From Phycisphaerae bacterium (lineage in GTDB: Bacteria > Planctomycetota > Phycisphaerae > JAJVII01): 8,965 bases of DNA. This document shows, piece by piece, positions 1 to 6,356 of this stretch. The number at the start of each line of letters is the position of its first letter. Within the stretch, counting starts at the first letter, position 1. The position numbers were made by a program, and so were the translations under genes. The notes under the pieces are model-generated. The model made no database searches and was not told where the DNA came from. It saw nothing but the letters and a program-made list of their open reading frames with translations. Where the stretch lies: positions 1-8,965 of the forward strand of contig JAQTVL010000149.1 in assembly GCA_028706835.1 (NCBI GenBank), given 5' to 3'.

Positions 1-25
1 TACGGGCGAACGGATGGATCGGGTG

Positions 26-98
26 CCATGCTTGCGACGGCTGTTTGTCGCAGGCATGGGGAACACATGCTTGCGACGGTACGGCTGTCGCAAGCATG
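26..98. repeat. Two tandem copies of a hairpin palindrome
   Basis: Copy 1 has arms 26-38 and 47-59 (13 bases each, one mismatch that would be a G-U pair in RNA) around an 8-base loop. Copy 2 has perfect 12-base arms, CATGCTTGCGAC at 66-77 and GTCGCAAGCATG at 87-98, around a 9-base loop. The two copies share the same arm sequence but have different loops, so they look like two members of one palindromic repeat family set side by side. They lie upstream of the permease gene and may act as a terminator or processing site for whatever precedes the window, but there is no T-tract. The symmetry is seen directly; any function is inferred. Confidence 0.8.
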
Positions 99-137
99 GT
101 GCCCCTCACATCGCGAGTAACGGAGACCAGACTGAAT

Positions 138-165
138 CGAGCCGCCAGTTTCCGCTTGCGGCTCG
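138..165. repeat. Hairpin just upstream of permease Shine-Dalgarno
   Basis: CGAGCCGC at 138-145 faces its perfect complement GCGGCTCG at 158-165 across a 12-base loop. The stem ends six bases before the GGAG at 172-175, the likely ribosome binding site of the permease gene at 181. In mRNA the hairpin would sit directly next to the start site and could influence translation. Equally, it may be just another intergenic palindrome like those at 26-98. Confidence 0.6.
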
Positions 166-180
166 GACGCCGGAGTCGTT

Positions 181-837
181 ATGAGCAATGACGTTCAACA
201 GCAGATTCAGTTGCCGTTGCGTAAGGCGATCCAGATCGCCTGGAAGAACCTGCGCGTCCGCTGGTGGCGGTCGCTGCTGGTCACCAGCGGGATCATCCTG
301 GCGCTGGCGTTCCTGGCCTACGTGCTGTGCTCGGACGCGTTAAGCCGAAGCGTGGCGAACCACGCTTCGCCCGCGTTGCGTCAGTCGCTGAACAAGGCGG
401 GCGTGACGCTGGTCGCCGACGACCCGGGCGCGAGGGTGCAGACCCGCTGGATGGTCGGGCTGGCGTTGCTGGTCAGCTTCGTCGGGATCCTCAACGCGAT
501 GCTCATGAGCGTGACCGAGCGGTTCGCCGAGATCGGCACGATGAAGTGCCTGGGCGCCCTGGACAGTTTCATCATCAAGCTGTTCATGCTGGAAAGCGTC
601 TTCCAGGGCCTCAGCGGCACCGCCGTCGGCATCGCAGCCGGCGTGCTGCTGGCGCTGGGCGAAGGGCTGCTCACCTACGGGTTCGCCACGATTCGGATGG
701 CGCCCGGCGGAGAGTTCCTCCGGATCGTCGGCATCTGCCTGCTCGCCGGCACCGCCCTGACGATCGCCGGGGCGCTCTACCCGGCCTGGCGTGCGGCGAA
801 GATGCAGCCGGTGGATGCAATGCGAACGGAAGTTTAG
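181..837 (+). CDS. Compact FtsX-family ABC transporter permease
   Basis: This 218-residue inner-membrane permease should pair with the MacB/LolD-type ATPases encoded just downstream to power export or lipoprotein release. The predicted layout is a cytoplasmic N-terminus, TM1 about 31-50, a short extracytoplasmic loop about 51-88, TM2 about 89-109, a cytoplasmic coupling segment 111-130, TM3 about 135-163 and TM4 about 180-200. The coupling segment (TERFAEIGTMKCLGALDSF) matches the family pattern in which ER-x-EIG precedes a K/RALGA-like stretch. The C-terminus, PAWRAAKMQPVDAMRTE, is the classic FtsX/MacB ending. Its oddity is the extracytoplasmic loop of about 40 residues, where MacB-type permeases usually carry a domain of about 200. 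GGAG at 172-175 supports the ATG at 181. Family membership is confident; the substrate is unknown. Confidence 0.87.
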   Translation: MSNDVQQQIQLPLRKAIQIAWKNLRVRWWRSLLVTSGIILALAFLAYVLCSDALSRSVANHASPALRQSLNKAGVTLVADDPGARVQTRWMVGLALLVSFVGILNAMLMSVTERFAEIGTMKCLGALDSFIIKLFMLESVFQGLSGTAVGIAAGVLLALGEGLLTYGFATIRMAPGGEFLRIVGICLLAGTALTIAGALYPAWRAAKMQPVDAMRTEV

Positions 838-932
838 GGAAGTGCAAAATGCAAAATGAAAAATGCAAATTGACTAATGCCTGTGCTCCCATTCTGCATT
901 TTGCATTTTGCACTTTGCACCTTGCATTTCCT
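838..932. repeat. Inverted heptamer-array element (TGCAAAA type)
   Basis: The element begins directly after the permease stop codon and ends before the ATPase ribosome binding site. The left arm has four tandem 7-base units at 843-870, with consensus TGCAAAA (the third and fourth are variants). A 21-base spacer follows, then the right arm of five units at 892-926 with consensus TTTTGCA, the reverse complement of the left unit. The arms could form a long imperfect hairpin in DNA or mRNA. It is AT-rich in a GC-rich region and fills the gap between two genes of one likely operon. The period of seven is seen directly; origin and role are unknown. Confidence 0.85.
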
Positions 933-951
933 TCTTGCGGTTGAGGTGCGC

Positions 952-1743
<792 letters not shown>

Positions 1744-1770
1744 ACTCTTGAACGGAAGGTGGGTGGGGCC

Positions 1771-2682
1771 GTGAGAAAATGGGTGCTAGTCGTGCTGGTT
1801 GGCCTGGCTGGCCTTGGAACCGGATATGGCGTCCGCGACTGGGAGCAGAGGGTCTACCACGATATTCCGCTCGCGAGATCGACGTACGAAGACTTGGTCT
1901 ACAGCGGTTCGCACCACGACATGAGGCAACTGGAGTCCTGGCGGAAGCACCTGAAGGGCAGACTGCTAGAGGATATGAAATTGCCCATTGATTACGACTA
2001 TGAACATGACGACGGCCGGTGGGGTCGTGCATTTTACGTTATGAACAACAATGGCCGCCCATTCTCACTGTGGTTCGCCGAGGGTATGGACCCGGGACGA
2101 CAAGATGAACTTATCCGCTATCTTTGCTTTGTCATCGAGAATGAAGCCAGACGCCACCGGTTTCTGGAGTTCGAGTCTTTCCCATTCGTAATGGTTCCAG
2201 AGAAACCTGAGGATGCGTTCAAGTTCCTGGTCCATTACCCGCAAGAGGCATTGAACCGAAATTCCCGATTAATATCGAACGCGACTTGGCGAGCTTTCAA
2301 CGGCCAGGACCGGAAGCTCTTTGTTCCCGCTCTTGGCTTTATTGCCTCTGAGGCTGGCGAGAATTGGGGGAGTGAATTGTGTGTCAGTTACCTGGAGAGG
2401 GTCAAGCAGGAACATGAAACACCGCAGTGCGAAATCTTGTTCTCCTTGTTGTATGACCAATCGGTTGGTGACCCCAACAAAATCCTTTACCCCAATTGGA
2501 TGGTGATTGACGCGCCGAAGCCTTCGGAAAGAGTGCAGGCCGGCAGCTTGGCCTTGCTCAAGAAATATGAAGGCCCGTTTGGGGAAGGTGGAATTGTCCG
2601 TGACCGTGGGTCAGGAATGCACTATTTCCCATCGGGGGGCGGCCCAAAGAGCCCATTGTCGCAGCCGGATCGAAAACCCTAG
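1771..2682 (+). CDS. Hypothetical membrane-anchored protein inside ABC cluster
   Basis: I do not recognise this 303-residue protein. Residues 3-20 form a hydrophobic N-terminal segment after MRK, so it is probably a signal anchor or signal peptide with the rest outside the cytoplasm. The remainder is soluble and mixed alpha/beta, rich in aromatic and charged residues (for example RWGRAFYVMNNNGRPFSLWF at 83-102), with a Gly/Pro-rich end. No catalytic motif stands out. I prefer GTG 1771, which has an AAGGTGG sequence eight bases upstream; an in-frame GTG at 1759 would add four residues with a poorer site. Base composition differs: bases 2221-2280 are 45% GC, against 72% for 3121-3180 in the next gene. 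It follows the first ATPase by 27 bases, and its stop touches the next gene's Shine-Dalgarno. It could be an accessory subunit or a transferred gene. Confidence 0.72.
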   Translation: MRKWVLVVLVGLAGLGTGYGVRDWEQRVYHDIPLARSTYEDLVYSGSHHDMRQLESWRKHLKGRLLEDMKLPIDYDYEHDDGRWGRAFYVMNNNGRPFSLWFAEGMDPGRQDELIRYLCFVIENEARRHRFLEFESFPFVMVPEKPEDAFKFLVHYPQEALNRNSRLISNATWRAFNGQDRKLFVPALGFIASEAGENWGSELCVSYLERVKQEHETPQCEILFSLLYDQSVGDPNKILYPNWMVIDAPKPSERVQAGSLALLKKYEGPFGEGGIVRDRGSGMHYFPSGGGPKSPLSQPDRKP

Positions 2683-2694
2683 AGGTCGTGCAGT

Positions 2695-3438
2695 ATGGCG
2701 AATCTCAAGCAAGAACCAATCATCACCGCCGAGGGCCTCAAGCGCCGCTACGTCATGGGCAGCGAGACGGTCTGGGCCCTGGCCGGCGTGGACCTGACGA
2801 TCTACCGCGGCGAGTACTTGAGCATCATGGGGCCGTCGGGTAGCGGCAAGAGCACTCTGTTCAATATCGTCGGCGGGCTCGACAAGCCCAGCGAGGGCGA
2901 AGTCTACATCGACGGCGCCCGCATCAGCCAACTGAACCCCCGGCAGATCGCCTATCTCCGCTGCCGCAAGATCGGCTACATTTTCCAGACGTTCAATCTG
3001 ATCGGCGTGATGAGCGCCGCGGAAAACGTCATGCTGCCGATGGTCTTCGCCGGCATGAGCGACAAGGACGCCCAGGACAAAGCCCGGCAAATTCTCGACC
3101 GCGTCGGGCTGGGCGAGCGGTGGGACCATCGTCCGACCGAATTGTCCGGCGGGCAGCAGCAGCGGGTGGCCATCGCCCGCTCGCTGGCCAACGACCCGGC
3201 GATCATCCTTGCTGACGAGCCGACCGGCAACCTGGACCTGAAGACCGGCGAGGAAATCATCGGGATGCTCAAGCTGCTGGCGGCCGAAGCGGGCGTGACC
3301 GTCATCAGCGCCACGCACGATCACAAGATGCTGGCAGTCTCCGACCGCGTGGTCTACCTGACCGACGGCAAGATCGTGGACATCAAGGGCCGCGAGGAGT
3401 TGCAGATCAGCTTCGGCACGATCGACGGCGAGGCGTGA
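2695..3438 (+). CDS. ABC transporter ATP-binding protein (MacB/LolD type), copy 2
   Basis: This 247-residue nucleotide-binding subunit has all catalytic elements: Walker A GPSGSGKST at 46-54, Q-loop Gln98, canonical LSGGQ at 150-154, Walker B IILADEP at 170-176 with Glu175, D-loop GNLD at 178-181 and switch His208. The ATG at 2695 follows AGAGGT (2681-2686), which overlaps the stop codon of the preceding gene, so the two are probably translated from one message. It closely resembles the ATPase at 952, including a C-terminal extension beginning REELQIS, but lacks that protein's longer N-terminus. Two distinct ATPases with one visible permease suggest either a heterodimeric NTPase pair or a second permease gene outside the window. 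Confidence 0.94.
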   Translation: MANLKQEPIITAEGLKRRYVMGSETVWALAGVDLTIYRGEYLSIMGPSGSGKSTLFNIVGGLDKPSEGEVYIDGARISQLNPRQIAYLRCRKIGYIFQTFNLIGVMSAAENVMLPMVFAGMSDKDAQDKARQILDRVGLGERWDHRPTELSGGQQQRVAIARSLANDPAIILADEPTGNLDLKTGEEIIGMLKLLAAEAGVTVISATHDHKMLAVSDRVVYLTDGKIVDIKGREELQISFGTIDGEA

Positions 3439-3445
3439 ACGAAGA

Positions 3446-3543
3446 GGGGTCGGGGGCTGGGGGTCGGGGATCGGGGGAAGGTCGAAGGTGTGGAAGCAAC
3501 GTTCTTCTCCCCCAGCCCCCAGCCGCCAGCCCCCAGCCCCCGG
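3446..3543. repeat. Inverted heptamer-array element (G-rich/C-rich type), possible G-quadruplex
   Basis: The left arm has four 7-base units at 3446-3473 (GGGGTCG, GGGGCTG, GGGGTCG, GGGATCG) plus a final G-run. A spacer of about 31 bases leads to five units at 3509-3543 (CCCCCAG, CCCCCAG, CCGCCAG, CCCCCAG, CCCCCGG). The arms can pair as a long hairpin. Each arm alone has at least four closely spaced G-runs on one strand, enough for a G-quadruplex on the + strand on the left and on the - strand on the right. The element fills most of the gap between the second ATPase and the LapA-like gene. The structure is seen in the sequence; whether it folds or acts is not known. Confidence 0.85.
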
Positions 3544-3622
3544 CTTTCGCTTTGTTCTTGACTTCCCCACCCGCCAAAGATAAACCAATCAGGCGACGAG
3601 AAGTGGCCCCAGGGAGAACGGC

Positions 3623-3985
3623 ATGGGACTGACGATGAAGAAGGTCTGGCTGTGGACCAAACTGATCGTCATTCTCCTGGTCGTGGCCTGGGTGGCGTTG
3701 TTCTTCTGGAAGAACAGCGACAACACAACTCCATTGTGGCTGTTCTTCGATGCGAGTTGGCCCAAGGTTTCGCTGGACATCATTATCCCGATCACCGCGA
3801 TCGTTTCGGTCCTGGTTTTCTACGTGGTCCGCAAGGTCGTCGGGGTGCTCGGGGAGATGAGCAAGGTCCGGGCAGCCGAGCAGGCTGCGGCCCGCGAGCG
3901 CCGCATGGCCGACCTGACCCGGGACATGGAGAAGAAGCTCGCCGAGAAACCGTCATTGTCCGACCCGCCGAAGGCGGGCGCGTGA
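3623..3985 (+). CDS. Small membrane protein, LapA/DUF1049-like
   Basis: This 120-residue protein has two hydrophobic helices, about 8-28 and 50-70, joined by a short loop containing N31 and TTPLWLFFDASWP, then a charged, Ala/Glu/Arg-rich helix (about 77-109) with coiled-coil character. This arrangement, including the Asn after the first helix and a hydrophobic strand-like segment before the second, resembles the LapA (DUF1049) domain, which in enterobacteria is linked to lipopolysaccharide assembly control. The match rests on pattern only. AGGGAG at 3611-3616 sits six bases before ATG 3623; an internal ATG at 3635 is less well placed. It lies 42 bases before the OmpA-domain lipoprotein gene, which fits an envelope-related job. 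Alternatively it is an unclassified two-helix membrane protein. Confidence 0.68.
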   Translation: MGLTMKKVWLWTKLIVILLVVAWVALFFWKNSDNTTPLWLFFDASWPKVSLDIIIPITAIVSVLVFYVVRKVVGVLGEMSKVRAAEQAAARERRMADLTRDMEKKLAEKPSLSDPPKAGA

Positions 3986-4027
3986 TAACGAACAGGGAAT
4001 CACAGGCACAACGAAAAGGAGGCTGTC

Positions 4028-4729
4028 GTGAACCGGGGACGAATGCTGTTGCTGTCGGGAGTCGTGGCGGTTCTGGTGCTGATGGCGAGCGGCTGCGAGG
4101 ACAAGAAGCTCAAAGAGCAGAACCAGGACCTGATGAACGCCAACGCCAAGTTGCAGGGCGATATCGCCCGCCTCAACGACGAGAAGGCGGCCCTGGAACG
4201 CGAGAAGGCCGACCTGCTGGCCCAGCTTCGGGCCAAGGACGCCGCCCTCGCGATGAAGGTGCCGCAGATTCCGCCGCTGCCGGTGGCCCCGCCGACCCCG
4301 GCCGTCACCGTCGTCAAGCCCGATGATGACGACGGGTTCAAGGGCATGGATGTCGAGCGCAATGCCAATACGGTCACCGTGAACCTGTCCGGCGACGTGC
4401 TGTTCGACTCCGGCAAGGCCACGTTGCGGGCGGCCGCCCTGGCCACCCTGGACAAGATCGCTTCGGTTATCAAGACCAAGCACGCCGGCCACAAGATCCG
4501 CGTGATCGGCCACACCGATAGCGACCCCATCAAGAAGAGCGGCTGGAAGGACAACTGGGAACTCAGTTCCGCCCGCGCACAGGCGGTGGGCAACTACCTG
4601 GCCAAGCAGGGCGTCACCAACAAGATGGAAGTGGTGGGCGTGGCCAACACCGAGCCGCGTGTGCCGGAAAAGACGAAGGACGACAAGGCCAAGAACCGCC
4701 GCGTCGGCGTGCAGGTGGTTCTGAAGTAA
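4028..4729 (+). CDS. OmpA/MotB-domain lipoprotein with coiled-coil stalk
   Basis: This 233-residue lipoprotein probably links a membrane to peptidoglycan. After a hydrophobic signal (6-20) comes the lipobox ASGC with Cys23; Glu24 follows, so by the usual +2 rule it would go to the outer membrane. Residues 24-75 form a strong coiled coil, 78-95 a Pro-rich linker and 98-103 an acidic patch. The C-terminal OmpA-like peptidoglycan-binding domain covers about 113-232: GHTD at 161-164 with Asp164, SSARA at 180-184 with Arg183, and NRRV at 223-226. The loop SGWKDNWELSSARA is closer to MotB-type than to Pal-type domains. GTG 4028 is supported by a perfect AGGAGG at 4017-4022. A role in cell-wall anchoring is inferred from the family; a motor-stator role is unlikely because there is no MotB transmembrane helix and no MotA neighbour. 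Confidence 0.88.
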   Translation: MNRGRMLLLSGVVAVLVLMASGCEDKKLKEQNQDLMNANAKLQGDIARLNDEKAALEREKADLLAQLRAKDAALAMKVPQIPPLPVAPPTPAVTVVKPDDDDGFKGMDVERNANTVTVNLSGDVLFDSGKATLRAAALATLDKIASVIKTKHAGHKIRVIGHTDSDPIKKSGWKDNWELSSARAQAVGNYLAKQGVTNKMEVVGVANTEPRVPEKTKDDKAKNRRVGVQVVLK

Positions 4730-4775
4730 GGCCGAGTGACCCGTGGCCTGTTGGCGGTAAGGTTGAGAGCGAAAT

Positions 4776-4864
4776 AAGTGGTCAGTGGCCAGTGGCCAGT
4801 GCTCAGTAACGGCGGATGCGTTTCTTGCCTTTACTGAGCACTGAACACTGACTGCTGGCCACTT
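4776..4864. repeat. Inverted heptamer-array element (AGTGGCC type)
   Basis: The left arm runs AGTGGTC, AGTGGCC, AGTGGCC, AGTGCTC at 4777-4804 plus a partial unit. A spacer of about 23 bases follows, then ACTGAGC, ACTGAAC, ACTGACT, GCTGGCC at 4833-4860 plus a partial unit. The 34-base arms pair at 28 positions, and the innermost 13 (CAGTGCTCAGTAA with its complement) are perfect. The element sits between the lipoprotein gene and hisH and ends shortly before the hisH start, so any leader of hisH would contain it. It could work as a transcription attenuator or may be a neutral repeat; there is no following T-tract. Confidence 0.85.
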
Positions 4865-4882
4865 CCATTTGTTGGGCCTGCC

Positions 4883-5503
4883 ATGATCGGAATCATCGAT
4901 TACGGGATGGGCAACCTGCGTAGCGTGGTGATGGGCTTCGCCCGCGTCGGGGCCGAGGCCAGGATCATTTCCACCCCGCGCGAGGTGGCCACCGCCGGCA
5001 AGCTCGTCCTGCCCGGCGTCGGGGCCTTCGCTGACGCCATCGCCAACCTGCGCCAGCGCGGCCTGGACGCCCCCATCGTGCAGGCGATCGAGCGGGGCAG
5101 GCCCTTCCTCGGCATCTGCCTCGGGCTGCAACTGCTGTTCGACGTCAGCTACGAAGACGGCGAGCACACCGGCCTCGGCGTGCTGCCCGGCAAGGTCGTG
5201 CGGTTCAACTTCGACGATCTGCCGGCTGCCAGCCGCCCGTCGATCCCGCACATGGGCTGGAACCAGGTGGAATACACCGGCCGAGTCGCCCTGTTGGACG
5301 GCGTGCCATCGGGCAGTTACGTGTATTTCGTCCACAGTTACTACGTTGCCCCGATGACTGACTCGGTGACGCAGTTGACGACGGACTACGGCCGGCGGTT
5401 CGTGTCCGGCGTCGCCCGCGACAACCTGCTGGCTACCCAGTTTCACCCGGAAAAGAGCCAGGCGGTGGGCTTGCGCATCCTGGAGAATTTCGCAAAGATG
5501 TAG
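4883..5503 (+). CDS. hisH: Imidazole glycerol phosphate synthase, glutamine amidotransferase subunit HisH
   Basis: HisH hydrolyses glutamine and passes ammonia to HisF, which converts PRFAR to imidazole glycerol phosphate and AICAR in histidine synthesis. The 206-residue protein is full length for the family. It begins with the typical IGIIDYGMGNLRSV, has the oxyanion-strand PGVG at 44-47, nucleophile Cys79 in GICLGLQLLF, the HMGWN motif at 123-127, YFVHSYY at 148-154 and the catalytic His188 and Glu190 in QFHPEKS. All three triad residues are present, so it should be active. The ATG at 4883 starts exactly at the family's conserved N-terminus although the Shine-Dalgarno is weak. No hisF, hisA or other his gene is in the window; the next gene downstream is unrelated. 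Confidence 0.97.
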   Translation: MIGIIDYGMGNLRSVVMGFARVGAEARIISTPREVATAGKLVLPGVGAFADAIANLRQRGLDAPIVQAIERGRPFLGICLGLQLLFDVSYEDGEHTGLGVLPGKVVRFNFDDLPAASRPSIPHMGWNQVEYTGRVALLDGVPSGSYVYFVHSYYVAPMTDSVTQLTTDYGRRFVSGVARDNLLATQFHPEKSQAVGLRILENFAKM

Positions 5504-5619
5504 CGGTTGGACGCCGCGTTTTGCGAGAACTCGTTAGGCAGCAGTCGCTTACGCCTCTTCGCATCTTTCGGCGCCGTCCGGGGACCCATGATCGTCGGCT
5601 TTTTAGCCGCCCCCATGAT

Positions 5620-5647
5620 TTGCTTTCCGCCAAATCTGAGCTAGATT
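5620..5647 (+). promoter_or_regulatory. Weak sigma70-like promoter candidate for the Cys-rich gene
   Basis: TTGCTT at 5620-5625 and TAGATT at 5642-5647 are separated by 16 bases. The first matches only three of six consensus positions and the second four of six, so this is a weak candidate. It is listed because the 248-base gap after hisH needs some promoter if the Cys-rich gene is not read through, and transcription from here would give a leader of about 97 bases containing the two hairpins at 5673-5743. Confidence 0.22.
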
Positions 5648-5672
5648 TTCCAAAGAAGGGCCGGGTTGCATA

Positions 5673-5743
5673 TCTGCACCCTCGGGGCGGGTGCGGAGGT
5701 CTGCATTTCTGCCGCGTTCTGCAATTGAATGCCCCTCGTGGGG
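5673..5743 (+). promoter_or_regulatory. Two hairpins in leader, second covers the Shine-Dalgarno
   Basis: The first hairpin has nine-base arms, 5673-5681 and 5689-5697 (core GCACCC/GGGTGC, one G-U pair), with a 7-base loop. The second is CCCC-TCGT-GGGG at 5732-5743; its GGGG is the only reasonable Shine-Dalgarno for the ATG at 5752. If formed in mRNA it would mask that site. The pairings are seen directly; regulation is speculation, since a four-base stem is short. Confidence 0.35.
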
Positions 5744-5751
5744 ACGTGCCG

Positions 5752-6111
5752 ATGAACGCCGTTGAACAGCGTTACCTGAAGGCCATTCGGTCCCGGGTTT
5801 GCCACAGTTGCAGCGATCTGATGCCTGACCGCATCTGCGGCCTGCGGGAGCGAATCTGCCCGATCGAGGGCCATCTTCGCGACATCGTGCAGATCGCTCA
5901 TTGCATCAGCGGCGATCGGGCCGGCCCCTATGTCCGGGAGCTGCGCAGTACCGTGTGCGCCGCCTGCGACCACTCGCAAACCAGCGGGGTGTGTCCTCGC
6001 AACAAGCGGCAAGCCTGTCCGATGGACAAGTATTTCATGCTCGTCTTTGAGGCGATCGCCGACGTCCACGAGGAACTCCGCGCCGAGACGGAAGCGGCCA
6101 TCCTGCATTGA
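5752..6111 (+). CDS. Small cysteine-rich protein with duplicated Cys4 motif
   Basis: I do not recognise this 119-residue protein. It has nine cysteines, eight of them in two similar sets: C17-x2-C20-x8-C29-x6-C36-Pro and C69-x2-C72-x8-C81-x7-C89-Pro. The surrounding residues also repeat (RSRVCHSC and RSTVCAAC; both end near a V-x2-IA or V-x3-IA helix), pointing to an internal duplication. Each set could bind zinc or an iron-sulfur cluster; the sequence cannot tell which. No membrane segment or signal peptide is seen, so it is probably cytoplasmic. The C-terminal 25 residues form an acidic helix. I chose ATG 5752 because the in-frame stretch upstream to 5521 has no family-like or coding-like character. 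GGGGA at 5740-5744 is a modest ribosome binding site. Confidence 0.72.
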   Translation: MNAVEQRYLKAIRSRVCHSCSDLMPDRICGLRERICPIEGHLRDIVQIAHCISGDRAGPYVRELRSTVCAACDHSQTSGVCPRNKRQACPMDKYFMLVFEAIADVHEELRAETEAAILH

Positions 6112-6180
6112 CGGCGAAGCGCCCGGCGTCAACCCTCAACGAGTCGTCTTCAACACTCGTCGCGACACCTGCGCGTCCCC

Positions 6181-6208
6181 TTGCAAACGACACCCTGCCC
6201 CTTATACT
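6181..6208 (+). promoter_or_regulatory. Sigma70-like promoter before the small ORF and hydrolase gene
   Basis: TTGCAA at 6181-6186 and TATACT at 6203-6208 are separated by 16 bases and match the consensus at four of six and five of six positions. The expected start of transcription, about seven bases after the -10 element, falls at or very near the ATG at 6215. It is the best promoter-like sequence I found in the window and would drive the three-gene unit 6215-8665. There is no experimental support. Confidence 0.45.
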
Positions 6209-6214
6209 GCGCCG

Positions 6215-6343
6215 ATGATCCGCGGTCGTGCCAAAGTCTCGGGAGCCCAACACATGCATCTCCGGCTGGTCGACGACTTCCAGCGTATCTGCCCGCAGTT
6301 CGTCGCCGCGCTGGAAGTCTCCTGCGTCGGAAGCGACACGTGA
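6215..6343 (+). CDS. Candidate small ORF, 42 residues, coupled to hydrolase gene
   Basis: This reading frame encodes 42 residues ending in FVAALEVSCVGSDT, with two cysteines and no recognisable domain. Two things support it. From the internal ATG at 6254 onward, 25 of 29 codons end in G or C, as expected of coding frames here, while the competing frame (an N-terminal extension of the next gene) is Ser/Arg-rich and looks spurious. Its TGA stop (6341-6343) is built into the next gene's ribosome binding site, in the same way as the hydrolase stop is built into the following gene's site. Start is uncertain: ATG 6215 would be nearly leaderless from the promoter at 6181-6208; ATG 6254 has GGGAG eight bases upstream and would give 29 residues. 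It may be a leader peptide, a small protein, or the tail of a decayed gene. Confidence 0.42.
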   Translation: MIRGRAKVSGAQHMHLRLVDDFQRICPQFVAALEVSCVGSDT

Positions 6344-6356
6344 GAGGAAGTGCTCC
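6341..6356 (+). promoter_or_regulatory. Stop/Shine-Dalgarno junction before hydrolase gene
   Basis: TGAGAGGAAGTGCTCC directly precedes ATG 6357. The first three bases are the stop codon of the small ORF and the GAGAGGAAG is the ribosome binding site of the hydrolase. Nearly the same sequence, TGAGAGGTGCTCCG, lies at 8151-8164 before the next gene. The layout favours translational coupling and decides the hydrolase start. Confidence 0.6.

Noticed and set aside
26..98. CRISPR-like array from the repeated CATGCTTGCGAC arms
   Set aside because: Copies alternate in orientation with very short, unequal loops, and there is no regular spacer; these are palindromes.
877..951. ATPase 1 starting at ATG 877
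   Set aside because: The extra 25 residues are translated from the inverted heptamer repeat, and a good GAGGTG site lies just before ATG 952.
2611..3588. Reading frame of 325 codons on the - strand
   Set aside because: It mirrors the second ATPase and runs through the C-rich repeat arm; no family resemblance.
3953..5446. Long reading frame of 497 codons on the - strand
   Set aside because: It runs opposite the OmpA-domain lipoprotein and hisH, both of which have clear family motifs. The frame is open because GC-rich codons on one strand rarely give stops on the other.
5596..5609. Hairpin CGGCT-TTTT-AGCCG as a hisH terminator
   Set aside because: The stem is only five bases, the T-run is in the loop and not after the stem, and it lies about 90 bases after the stop codon.
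5521..5751. N-terminal extension of the Cys-rich protein from 5521
   Set aside because: The extension is Arg-rich without domain character, has no ribosome binding site, and contains hairpins and a promoter-like sequence better explained as leader DNA.
6139..6160. Operator-like inverted repeat ACGAGT/ACTCGT upstream of the promoter at 6181
   Set aside because: Only six bases per arm with a ten-base gap, which is easily found by chance in this sequence.
6228..6356. N-terminal extension of the GH123-like protein from ATG 6228
   Set aside because: The 43 extra residues are Ser/Arg-rich and out of step with codon use; the overlapping frame 6215-6343 looks more like coding sequence.
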